Below, piece after piece: positions 17,706-25,944 of a stretch of 64,000 bases of DNA. Positions within the stretch are counted from its first letter, which is position 1. Each line of letters begins with the position of its first letter. The translations under genes were made by a program, and so were the position numbers. The DNA comes from Bacteroidales bacterium UBA5349 (GTDB lineage Bacteria; Bacteroidota; Bacteroidia; Bacteroidales; Tenuifilaceae). Under the pieces are notes generated by a model that was given only the letters and a program-made list of their open reading frames with translations, was not told the DNA's origin and did not search any database. The stretch spans positions 94,579 through 158,578 of the forward strand of contig DHQB01000027.1 of the NCBI GenBank assembly GCA_002410065.1, read 5' to 3'.

Positions 17706-20063
17706 ATGACCAGTAAGAGCAATTTTTACGGTAAGTTTCAGCTTTGGTTTTGGGGCCTTTTTGCTTTTGCAACGGTTCTCATTATTAGCTTATTTGTACT
17801 AATTGGCCTAGAGTTTTTTGGGCCGCTTCCAACTTTTGAGGAACTTGAAAACCCAAAGAGCAATTTGGCATCAGAGGTTTACTCTGAAGACCACGAATTG
17901 TTAGGCTATTATTATCAGGATTTTAGGCATAGTTTAAGTTACGAAGATTTATCGCCTAATCTTATCGATGCACTTATTGCTACAGAGGATATAAGGTTTT
18001 ATAGCCATTCGGGTATTGATGCGCGAGGCATAGCAAGGGTGATGGTAAAGACAATTGTTCTACAGCATTCGGGTAGTGGCGGAGGAAGCACAATTACCCA
18101 GCAATTGGCAAAGAACCTGTTTCCTCGCGATACGGTTTACCGTCGCAATGCCATCGCAAGAAAATCAAACCTTCTGGTAACAAAGTTTAAAGAGTGGATT
18201 ACAGCTGTAAAACTTGAGCGAAACTACACCAAAAACGAGATAATGGCAATGTACTTTAATACTGTTGCCTTTGGAAGTAACTCTTTTGGTATAAAGGCTG
18301 CAGCAAAAACTTTTTTTAATACAACACCTGATTCGTTAAACATTGAGCAAGCCGCACTCCTTGTAGGTGTTGTTAATGCACCCTCGCGATACAGCCCTAT
18401 CCGTAATCCAGAGCGCTCATTTGCAAGGCGTAATTTTGTGATATCGCAAATGGCAAAATATGGGTTTATTACACAATTTGTAAAGGACTCTGTATCTGCA
18501 ATTCCTATAGAACTTAACTATAGAGTACAGGATCACAACGAGGGGTTAGCCACATATTTTAGAGGAATTTTAAGTGGAATGCTGTTAGCAAATGAGCCAA
18601 ACCCTAAGAATTATTACCTATATTCATATTACCAAGAGGATTCTACACAATGGGCCAACAACCCCATATATGGCTGGTGTTATAAGAATACAAAACCTGA
18701 CGGTTCACCTTACAATCTATATAGGGATGGGTTGAAGATATACACCACCATTAACAGCAGAATGCAAAAATTTGCCGAAGAGGCCGTAGAGGAGCACCTG
18801 GGTGCATATCTGCAACCAGCGTTTGATCTAGAACAAAAAGCGAGGAGGAATCGTCTTTTTCACGACGATTTAACCGACGAGCAGGTTAATGCAATCCTGC
18901 TTCAGGCAATGAAGCAAACAGATCGCTATAGAATACTTAGAAACAACAAGGTTTCTTTGGATAGTATAAAGAGGCACTTTAACACCAAGGTTCCCATGAC
19001 TGTCTTTTCATGGAAGGGTGAGCGTGATACTCTACTTTCACCTCTTGATTCGATAAAGTACTTTAAGCGTCAACTCAGAGCAGGATTTATGGGCATGGAT
19101 CCTCGAACCGGTTACATCAAAGCATGGGTGGGCGGACCTAATTACCGATATTTTAAGTATGACCATGTTAAGCAAGGAAAAAGGCAGGTGGGATCAACAA
19201 TCAAACCCTTCCTCTACACTTTGGCAATGCAAGAGGGTTACTCGCCCTGCCAAAAGGTGCCGAACGTGCCTCAAACCTTTGTTGTTGGTGATACAACATG
19301 GACTCCTCGTAACTCAGGACAAACTAGGTACGACGGCCAAATGGTTACCCTTAAATGGGGTTTGGCAAATTCGGTTAATAATATTTCGGCATGGCTGATG
19401 AAACAGTTCAACCCCAGAACATTGGTTGAAGTAATCAAAAAGATGGGTGTAACGAGCCGAATTGATCCGGTTGTTTCCGTTTTTCTTGGAACCTCGGAGC
19501 TATCGCTATATGAAATGGTAAGTGCATACGGAACATATGCAAACAAAGGAGTTCATACCGAACCCTTAATGGTTACAAGGATTGAGGATAAGAATGGGAA
19601 CGTTTTAGCTACATTTCAACCACAGCGCAATGAGGCAATTAGTGAGCAAACGGCTTTTTTAATGCTTAACCTTTTGGAGGAAGTTGTGAATAAGGGTACT
19701 GCTATTAGATTAAGGTATAGGTATAATTTACATGGGCCAATTGGAGGTAAAACGGGTACAACCCAGAATAATTCCGACGGATGGTTTATGGGTATTGTTC
19801 CCAATTTGGTTGGAGGTGTATGGGTTGGTGCCGAGGATAGGTCGGTTCGCTTCCAAACCATTACCATGGGTCAAGGGGCAAACATGGCTTTGCCTATTTA
19901 TGCCCTTTTCCTCGAAAAGGTTTTTAATGATGGTCATTTGGGTGTAAACCCAACCGATACATGGGATAAACCCTTAAGAGGGTTAACCGTAAATATCGAC
20001 TGCAACGATCAGGCTATTTCAAACGAAAATCAATTTGAAGGTTCTGAGGATGATTTCTTCTAG
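17706..20063 (+). CDS. mrcA: Penicillin-binding protein 1A (bifunctional peptidoglycan synthase)
   Basis: This class A PBP polymerises glycan strands and cross-links peptides on the outer face of the inner membrane. A single N-terminal helix (about residues 12-37) is followed by a GT51 glycosyltransferase domain. It has EDIRFYSHSGID with the catalytic Glu, and GGSTITQQLAKNLF. The transpeptidase domain has SxxK at Ser497 (GSTIKPF), SVN (NSVNNIS) and KTGT (GGKTGTTQNNSDGW). At 785 residues the length is usual. It has a short acidic C-terminal tail. It converges with the ABC ATPase gene with a 4-base stop overlap (20060-20063). Confidence 0.96.
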   Translation: MTSKSNFYGKFQLWFWGLFAFATVLIISLFVLIGLEFFGPLPTFEELENPKSNLASEVYSEDHELLGYYYQDFRHSLSYEDLSPNLIDALIATEDIRFYSHSGIDARGIARVMVKTIVLQHSGSGGGSTITQQLAKNLFPRDTVYRRNAIARKSNLLVTKFKEWITAVKLERNYTKNEIMAMYFNTVAFGSNSFGIKAAAKTFFNTTPDSLNIEQAALLVGVVNAPSRYSPIRNPERSFARRNFVISQMAKYGFITQFVKDSVSAIPIELNYRVQDHNEGLATYFRGILSGMLLANEPNPKNYYLYSYYQEDSTQWANNPIYGWCYKNTKPDGSPYNLYRDGLKIYTTINSRMQKFAEEAVEEHLGAYLQPAFDLEQKARRNRLFHDDLTDEQVNAILLQAMKQTDRYRILRNNKVSLDSIKRHFNTKVPMTVFSWKGERDTLLSPLDSIKYFKRQLRAGFMGMDPRTGYIKAWVGGPNYRYFKYDHVKQGKRQVGSTIKPFLYTLAMQEGYSPCQKVPNVPQTFVVGDTTWTPRNSGQTRYDGQMVTLKWGLANSVNNISAWLMKQFNPRTLVEVIKKMGVTSRIDPVVSVFLGTSELSLYEMVSAYGTYANKGVHTEPLMVTRIEDKNGNVLATFQPQRNEAISEQTAFLMLNLLEEVVNKGTAIRLRYRYNLHGPIGGKTGTTQNNSDGWFMGIVPNLVGGVWVGAEDRSVRFQTITMGQGANMALPIYALFLEKVFNDGHLGVNPTDTWDKPLRGLTVNIDCNDQAISNENQFEGSEDDFF

Positions 20064-21748
20064 AGATCCTTTCCAGGAATGGCTGCAATAAGTTTCTTTG
20101 TATAGTTCGATTTGGGGTTTGCATACAGGTCATCGGCATATCCCATTTCAATAATTTCTCCTTTATACATAACAATTATCCTATTGCTCATATATTTTAC
20201 TATCGTAAGGTCGTGGGAAATGAAGAGATAGGTTAGGTTCAATTCGCGTTTTAGCTGATTTAGCAAGTTTAGAATATGTGCCTGAATTGAGACATCGAGG
20301 GCTGAAACCATCTCATCGCATATTAACACCTTTGGGTTAACGGTTAGTGCACGCGCAATGGCAATTCGTTGCCGTTGGCCTCCTGAAAATTCGTGAGGGT
20401 AACGGTAAAAACTATCGGTAGGCATCGATACCATCTCAAGCATCTCCATAGCCTTTTGGCGTAAATCTCTTTGGCCCGAGGCCAAATGGTAAAACTTAAT
20501 GGGTTCCATTAGCATTTGGCCAATGGTATGCCTGGGGTTTAATGAGGAGAAGGGATCTTGAAATACTAATTGAACTTCCTGACGAAATTGTTTTACCTCG
20601 CTGCGGGTCATGTTTTTCAGCGAATTCCCTTTATATAATATTTCTCCATTGGCAATAGGGGTTAAGCCTAGTATTGCTCTGCCTAAGGTTGTTTTTCCGC
20701 AGCCCGATTCGCCAACCAATCCAAGTGTTTCGTTGGGATAAATATCAACATTAAGATTACTTACGGCAAAGAACTGCTCCTTTGGGTTGCCCCAAAAGTT
20801 TCTTTTAGTGGTATAAGCAACACTTAGGTTATTAATTTGCAAAAGAGGCACAGATGCAGAATTGTTCTTTTGGGTATCCGAACAAATTTCACCTGAAACA
20901 GTTGGTGACGAGTAGGAGTCGGTTTTGTCCACAAAATCTTGAACGGTATGTAATCGGAATGGACGAGAGTTCAAGTTAGGTCTGCATTTTATTAAGCCTA
21001 TAGTATAATCATGTTTTGGTTTTGAGAGCAGAGTTGAGGTTTGTCCTGTTTCCACCAATTCACCATCTTTAAGCACAATAAGCCTTTCCGAAATCTCTTT
21101 AACAACTCCCAAATCGTGACTAATAAAGATTAGGCTCATGCCACGCTGGCTAACAATACGCTTTAGCAGCCCTATAATCTCTTGCTGAACGGTAACATCA
21201 AGCGCTGTTGTTGGCTCATCAGCAATGAGCAGTAATGGATTGCCAGCCAGCGCCATAGCAATCATTACCCGTTGCTTTTGACCGCCACTAAGTTGATGTG
21301 GATAGCTAGTAAAAACTTTTGAGGGGTTGGGTAGCATCATTTCCTCAAAAAGCGTAATGCATTTTTGGTTAGCCGCTTTTTTTTTGAAGTTGTTATGGAG
21401 CACCAGCGCTTCAACTACTTGTTCGCCACACCTCATCGAGGGGTTAAGAGAGGTCATTGGCTCTTGAAAAATCATTGAGACAATTTTACCCCTAATCTTT
21501 CTGTGCTGATTGGTGTCAACCTTGGTTAGATCTATCTCTTTCTGATCACTTTGCTTAAGAATTATCTTGCCTGATGTGATTTTAGCATTTTGTGGCAAAA
21601 GTCCCATGACGCTGAGCGCAGTGATAGATTTGCCTGACCCAGACTCGCCAACAATTCCCACCGACTCACCCTTTGAGATGGTGAAACTAAGGTTTTTCAG
21701 AACCGTTTCTTGGTTAAATGCTATTGACAAGTTCTCGATACTCAGCAT
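20060..21748 (-). CDS. Fused double ABC ATPase of the peptide-transporter type
   Basis: This 562-residue protein carries two complete ABC ATPase domains resembling DppD and DppF joined in one chain, as in YejF. Domain 1 has Walker A GESGSGKS, signature LSGGQKQR and Walker B LLIADEPTTALD. Domain 2 has GESGCGKTT, FSGGQRQR and VLICDEMVSALD. A linker of about 60 residues joins them. It would energise uptake of oligopeptides or a similar substrate, but no matching DppB/C permease or binding protein gene is in the window. It lies 22 bases after the LolC/E-type permease gene and probably shares its transcript. Confidence 0.9.
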   Translation of the reverse strand: MLSIENLSIAFNQETVLKNLSFTISKGESVGIVGESGSGKSITALSVMGLLPQNAKITSGKIILKQSDQKEIDLTKVDTNQHRKIRGKIVSMIFQEPMTSLNPSMRCGEQVVEALVLHNNFKKKAANQKCITLFEEMMLPNPSKVFTSYPHQLSGGQKQRVMIAMALAGNPLLLIADEPTTALDVTVQQEIIGLLKRIVSQRGMSLIFISHDLGVVKEISERLIVLKDGELVETGQTSTLLSKPKHDYTIGLIKCRPNLNSRPFRLHTVQDFVDKTDSYSSPTVSGEICSDTQKNNSASVPLLQINNLSVAYTTKRNFWGNPKEQFFAVSNLNVDIYPNETLGLVGESGCGKTTLGRAILGLTPIANGEILYKGNSLKNMTRSEVKQFRQEVQLVFQDPFSSLNPRHTIGQMLMEPIKFYHLASGQRDLRQKAMEMLEMVSMPTDSFYRYPHEFSGGQRQRIAIARALTVNPKVLICDEMVSALDVSIQAHILNLLNQLKRELNLTYLFISHDLTIVKYMSNRIIVMYKGEIIEMGYADDLYANPKSNYTKKLIAAIPGKDL

Positions 21749-21770
21749 TATTGGGTCTTGGTTGAAATGG

Positions 21771-23006
21771 TTAAAGGTTTCCTTTATGCTCCTGCTTAAA
21801 AATATGCTGGGTTATTAACCTTACAGGGAATCGTGCAGCAAAAAAACCAATGGCAATAACTACTGTAAGTATAATGGCAATATCAAAGGCCTGAATTTCA
21901 ACAGGGTAAGCATCAACTATAAAACCGCCAACACCCTCGAGTTTAACCATCTTAAAGTTAACCTGAAGCCAGCAAATAATAAGGCCTAAAATGGCTCCAA
22001 TAATAGTACCTGCAAATGAAATTAAAAGCCCTTCGGCTAGGAATATATTTTGTATTTGCTTGCTATTGGCCCCAAGACTCCTTAATGTCTCAACATCTTT
22101 TCGTTTATCAATAATGAGCATGGATAGGGTTCCTACTATATTAAACGATGCGATAAAAAGGATGAGTACGAGGATTAATCCAATGGCTAATTTTTCCGAT
22201 TTCATTGTACGGTATAGCGACTCATTCTGCTGAAAGCGATTAAGCACTTTAAAGCCTGGGCCAAGTAACTGCTCGATTTCCCTTTGTGATTTCGAAATAT
22301 TTGCTCCTGGATGTAACATCAACTCAATGGAAGTTGCCTCAGTTTGGTAGTTTAGCAATTTCCGAATAAACTCAATTGGTGTAATAATGTACTGCGAATC
22401 AAACTCTTGCTCAATGGCAAAAACGCCTGAGGGCATTATCGCTTTTGATGTAAGTACTGATGCTGTAGTGAAAGTTGGCATCCGGCCTCTGCGGGGCATG
22501 TAAATCTCAATGGGTTCGAAGTGAGCAAGGTTTGCACTTAGGTAAGATGCAATACCTTGTCCCATTATTGCAAGTGGCTGACTACCGCGCCACAGCAAAA
22601 ACTCTCCATCAATCATCATGGAGTCTATTCCGGTTTGCTCTGGGTAATTTCGGCTTACCCCTTTTATTGTGCCAACGTGCTGCCGTTTATTGTACTTAAA
22701 TATGGCATTTTCTTCAAGAATCTCAGAGAAAACTGCCACCGAAGGATGCAACCGTAACGCTTCCATTTGTGGGAGAGTATCGGAAAATGTTTTGCCCTCA
22801 ACTAGAACAACTTTTAGATCTGAGTCAAATGTTGAGAACATACCTCTAATTAGCGAATCGAACCCGTTGAACACCGAGAGTACAACCACAAGTGCCATAA
22901 CCCCTGTAGCCATTCCTAGCACAGAAATTATTGAGATGATGTTAATAATGTTATGCGTTTTCTTAGCAAATAGGTACCTGCGGGCTATATATAGGGCAAA
23001 GTTCAT
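21771..23006 (-). CDS. LolC/LolE-type lipoprotein-releasing permease (FtsX family)
   Basis: This 411-residue inner-membrane protein belongs to the FtsX/MacB permease superfamily, closest in layout to LolC/LolE. An N-terminal helix (NIINIISIISVLGMATGVMA) is followed by a periplasmic domain of about 200 residues, then three helices near residues 270-290, 315-345 and 370-395. The start MNFALYIARRYLFAKKTHN is typical of LolC/E-like proteins in Bacteroidota. LolC/E extract lipoproteins for transfer to the outer membrane, using ATPase LolD. No lolD is adjacent. The neighbouring double ATPase is a different subfamily and is an unlikely partner. Confidence 0.88.
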   Translation of the reverse strand: MNFALYIARRYLFAKKTHNIINIISIISVLGMATGVMALVVVLSVFNGFDSLIRGMFSTFDSDLKVVLVEGKTFSDTLPQMEALRLHPSVAVFSEILEENAIFKYNKRQHVGTIKGVSRNYPEQTGIDSMMIDGEFLLWRGSQPLAIMGQGIASYLSANLAHFEPIEIYMPRRGRMPTFTTASVLTSKAIMPSGVFAIEQEFDSQYIITPIEFIRKLLNYQTEATSIELMLHPGANISKSQREIEQLLGPGFKVLNRFQQNESLYRTMKSEKLAIGLILVLILFIASFNIVGTLSMLIIDKRKDVETLRSLGANSKQIQNIFLAEGLLISFAGTIIGAILGLIICWLQVNFKMVKLEGVGGFIVDAYPVEIQAFDIAIILTVVIAIGFFAARFPVRLITQHIFKQEHKGNL

Positions 23007-23011
23007 TACTG

Positions 23012-23788
23012 CTAGGTTAGGGGTTTAACGCAAAGATATACTATTTCATCAGCGGGTAAAGCATACCTTTTGGCTAGATTGCTGGGAAGATTTTGGACAA
23101 ATTTATCAGCTGTTACTATAAAGCCAGCATCCTTTAAGCGGTTTGGATAATCGGAACCATAAAGCCTTACGTGGTCGCGTTGTCCAAAGTGCAATTCGCG
23201 CAGTTCGGGGGTGCTAATGGACGCGTCTTCAAGCGTTTGCCCAATTGAACAATCAATTGGAACCTGAAAAATACCAAACCCTCCAGGTTTCATCACCCTG
23301 TAAAGTTCCCTCATGGCTTGCTTATCGTCAGTAACATGTTCAAGTACGTGGTTGCAGAAAATTACATCAAATTGGTTATCGTCAAAAGGCATATCTTGTA
23401 CATCAAGCTTAATCTCAGCCCACGGAGATATTAAATCGGCTGTGATGTAAGTAAGATTTTTCATCTTCTTAAATCGCTTTAAAAAGCAGTATTCAGGAGC
23501 AATGTGCAGAACTTTTTGCTCATGGGTAAAAAAGTTAGTGCGCTCTTTTAGGTAAAGCCAAAGCAGCCGATGCCTTTCTAACGACATGGAGTGAGGAGCC
23601 AACGCATTTGGACGAGATTTAATCCGTCCGTAGGGTAGTAGTTTACGATACTTTATCCCTGTAATAGGATCTTCAAAGTTTTTACCAAGATAAAAAACTC
23701 CAACTATCTTAAGAATAAATGCGGAGAAACGTTGAAGGTGGTGCCTTGGAATGAATCGGCTTGCAAAGGAGATAAAGAATCGAATCAT
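23012..23788 (-). CDS. Class I SAM-dependent methyltransferase
   Basis: This 258-residue protein has a Methyltransf_11-type core: VLHIAPEYCFLKRF at motif I (without the usual GxGxG), AEIKLDVQDMPF, then CNHVLEHV and YRVMKPGGFGIFQVP. An N-terminal region of about 90 residues, rich in Arg and Phe, comes first. The substrate cannot be told. It lies three bases after rbfA and five before the LolC/E gene, inside a compact operon. Confidence 0.85.
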   Translation of the reverse strand: MIRFFISFASRFIPRHHLQRFSAFILKIVGVFYLGKNFEDPITGIKYRKLLPYGRIKSRPNALAPHSMSLERHRLLWLYLKERTNFFTHEQKVLHIAPEYCFLKRFKKMKNLTYITADLISPWAEIKLDVQDMPFDDNQFDVIFCNHVLEHVTDDKQAMRELYRVMKPGGFGIFQVPIDCSIGQTLEDASISTPELRELHFGQRDHVRLYGSDYPNRLKDAGFIVTADKFVQNLPSNLAKRYALPADEIVYLCVKPLT

Positions 23789-23791
23789 TGT

Positions 23792-24130
23792 CTATTCTTT
23801 TAGTAGTCGGTCAATGTTTTCGATATAGTCTAACGAGTCATCGATATAGAACAGGAGTTCTGGTACAATGCGCATCTGGTTTTTAATACGCTGAGCCAAC
23901 TCGTGCCGTATCGTTTTTACGTTAGTTTTAACTAAAGCAAAAACCTCATCTTTAGAATTGTTTGGGAAAATACTTAGGTAAACCTTGGCGATGCCCAAAT
24001 CGGGGCTAACCCTTACTGCCGTAACGGTAATCATTCGTCCTTGGAAAACAGTTTGTGATTGACGCTGAAAAATTTCACCTAAATCTTTCAGTATTTGTCT
24101 ATTTACCTTGTTTAATCGTGTTCCGTCCAT
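23792..24130 (-). CDS. rbfA: Ribosome-binding factor A
   Basis: RbfA binds the immature 30S subunit and helps maturation of the 16S rRNA 5' end. It is also important in the cold. The 112 residues cover the single KH-like domain of the family. Segments are LNKVNRQILKDLGEIFQR at the N-terminus, VTAVRVSPDLGIAKVYLSIFP in the middle, RHELAQRIKNQMRIVPELLFYIDDSLDY towards the end. It is the first gene of the operon with the methyltransferase, permease and ABC ATPase. A TATCTTTG box lies 24 bases upstream. Confidence 0.95.
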   Translation of the reverse strand: MDGTRLNKVNRQILKDLGEIFQRQSQTVFQGRMITVTAVRVSPDLGIAKVYLSIFPNNSKDEVFALVKTNVKTIRHELAQRIKNQMRIVPELLFYIDDSLDYIENIDRLLKE

Positions 24131-24153
24131 CTCCTTATTCTCTAATTTTTTTA

Positions 24154-24161
24154 CAAAGATA
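24154..24161 (-). promoter_or_regulatory. -7 box of the rbfA operon
   Basis: The minus strand reads TATCTTTG, a perfect TAnnTTTG box, 24 bases before the rbfA start. No TTTG was found at the -33 position. Confidence 0.5.
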
Positions 24162-24233
24162 GCTTTTTGATTTTAACTCCTTTATGTTGATAGGGGCGAT
24201 TAAGTTTAATGCATAAGCCAAAAAAATGTTTTA

Positions 24234-24241
24234 TATCTTTG
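24234..24241 (+). promoter_or_regulatory. -7 box of trpS
   Basis: TATCTTTG lies 28 bases before the trpS ATG. It mirrors the identical box facing the other way at 24154-24161, so this 140-base gap carries two divergent promoters. The only T-rich -33 candidate (TTTA at 24205) is too far, 25 bases away. Confidence 0.55.
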
Positions 24242-24269
24242 TGCTCTAAAATTTATAAACGGAACAATT

Positions 24270-25259
24270 ATGGATACTGTTGTTAGTGGAATCAGATCGA
24301 CAGGGAAATTACACCTAGGCAATTACTTTGGTGCTTTAAAGAATTTTGTAAAGATGCAGCACGAGAATAAAAGTTACTTTTTTATAGCCGACTATCATTC
24401 CCTCACAACGCATCCCACTCCCGAGAATCTTCATGGTTCGGTTAAGCAGGTTTTGGCCGAATATATTGCTTGTGGCCTAGATCCTGAGGTTGCAACGCTT
24501 TACGTTCAAAGTGATATTCCAGAAATTCCAGAGCTATACCTCTTGTTAAATATGAACGCCTACCTTGGTGAACTTGAGAGATGTACATCATTTAAGGATA
24601 AGATAAGATCCAACCCTAATAACGTAAATGCGGGTTTGCTTACCTATCCAACCCTTATGGCTGCTGATATTATTATCCACAAAGCAAATAAGGTTCCTGT
24701 GGGTAAGGATCAGGAGCAACACCTTGAGATGACGCGAACTTTTGCCAATCGGTTTAATCGACTTTATAATGTAAACTATTTCCCAGAGCCATCGGCATAC
24801 AACTTTGGTGAGCAACTGATAAAAATACCTGGCCTTGACGGTAGCGGAAAGATGGGCAAATCTGAAGGAAACGCCATTTTTCTGTCAGACGATCCTGCAA
24901 CTATCCGCAAAAAGGTGATGAAGGCAGTTTCCGATAGTGGACCCACCGAACCAAACCAGCCCAAGGCCGAACCAATTCAGAATCTTTTTAGCATAATGAG
25001 AATTGTTTCATCGGCCGAGATCTTTCAATTCTATAATGATAGATACAACGCTTGCGAAATTCGTTATGGAGATATGAAAAAACAGCTGGCTGAGGATATA
25101 ATTAGTTTTACCGAGCCATTTAGGGATCGCATTGAGGACCTACTGTCTGATAATGAATTTCTAAAAAAAGTGGCTAAGCGTGGTGCCGAAAAGGCCAGAG
25201 AAAGTGCAAGTAAAACAATTAAAGAGGTTAGGGAGATAATCGGATTTAGATCCTTTTAA
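24270..25259 (+). CDS. trpS: Tryptophanyl-tRNA synthetase
   Basis: This class I synthetase charges tRNA-Trp. The 329-residue protein carries the HIGH-like motif as HLGN (STGKLHLGNYFGAL, about residues 10-23) and the KMSKS-like loop as KMGKSEGN (about residue 195). Other segments are LMAADIIIHKANKVPVGKDQEQH and DEFLKKVAKRGAEKARE. The length is normal. It appears to be a single gene with its own promoter, convergent with the DUF2461 gene. Confidence 0.97.
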   Translation: MDTVVSGIRSTGKLHLGNYFGALKNFVKMQHENKSYFFIADYHSLTTHPTPENLHGSVKQVLAEYIACGLDPEVATLYVQSDIPEIPELYLLLNMNAYLGELERCTSFKDKIRSNPNNVNAGLLTYPTLMAADIIIHKANKVPVGKDQEQHLEMTRTFANRFNRLYNVNYFPEPSAYNFGEQLIKIPGLDGSGKMGKSEGNAIFLSDDPATIRKKVMKAVSDSGPTEPNQPKAEPIQNLFSIMRIVSSAEIFQFYNDRYNACEIRYGDMKKQLAEDIISFTEPFRDRIEDLLSDNEFLKKVAKRGAEKARESASKTIKEVREIIGFRSF

Positions 25260-25268
25260 CAAGGGACT

Positions 25269-25937
25269 TTAGTTTTGCTCAATTGCCTCATTTAGGAATT
25301 CAATAAGGGGCAGCATCTTTTTATAAATGTTGGTAGTGTAAGTTAAAAGTTCATCTGACACCAACACCTGATTGGGAAGACTATGGTTTGGCGTTATATG
25401 CTTTAGTTTTAGGTACTCAGCAACAGGCGAGTCGGGATTGAAACCCTGTGGAACCCTTTTAAGCGATTCGGAACCAATACTTGGGAATGTGTTTTTAAAT
25501 TCGCTATTCTCTACTATTCCCAAAAACTTCTCAGAATATGTTTCAATATCCTTACGGATACTATTTAGCACGTTTGACGAGGGCATGTAAATGCCTCCTG
25601 ATATAAACGATTCGTTAGGCTCCGTATGAAAATAGTATCCAGCAAAGGGACTCTTTTTCCCTCCCCGTGATATGTATGCCCCCATGTTGAATTTATAGGG
25701 AACTTTGTTTTTAGAGAAACGAACATCACGGTAAATCCTAAAGGTACAATCCTTTGCTTCAAGTGTGCCAATGCTACTATCGAAAGAAGCAATAGCGGCA
25801 ATAAGTGAATTAGTGAAATCAGAAAAATTTTGACGAGCAAATTCGTACCCGCTTCGGTTATCGTTAAACCATTCGCGAGTATTGTTCTCCTTAAGATTAC
25901 TTAAGAAGTCAATTGTTTTGGGATGGATAAATGACAT
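25269..25937 (-). CDS. DUF2461 family protein
   Basis: This 222-residue cytoplasmic protein matches the DUF2461 (TIGR02453) family, whose function is unknown. Diagnostic segments are FLSNLKENNTREWFNDNR at the N-terminus, CTFRIYRDVRFSKNKVPYK with its Arg/Asp/Lys cluster, and GYYFHTEPNESFISGGIYMP. It starts seven bases after glmS stops and so is probably the last gene of that operon. Confidence 0.88.
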   Translation of the reverse strand: MSFIHPKTIDFLSNLKENNTREWFNDNRSGYEFARQNFSDFTNSLIAAIASFDSSIGTLEAKDCTFRIYRDVRFSKNKVPYKFNMGAYISRGGKKSPFAGYYFHTEPNESFISGGIYMPSSNVLNSIRKDIETYSEKFLGIVENSEFKNTFPSIGSESLKRVPQGFNPDSPVAEYLKLKHITPNHSLPNQVLVSDELLTYTTNIYKKMLPLIEFLNEAIEQN

Positions 25938-25944
25938 TTATTGA

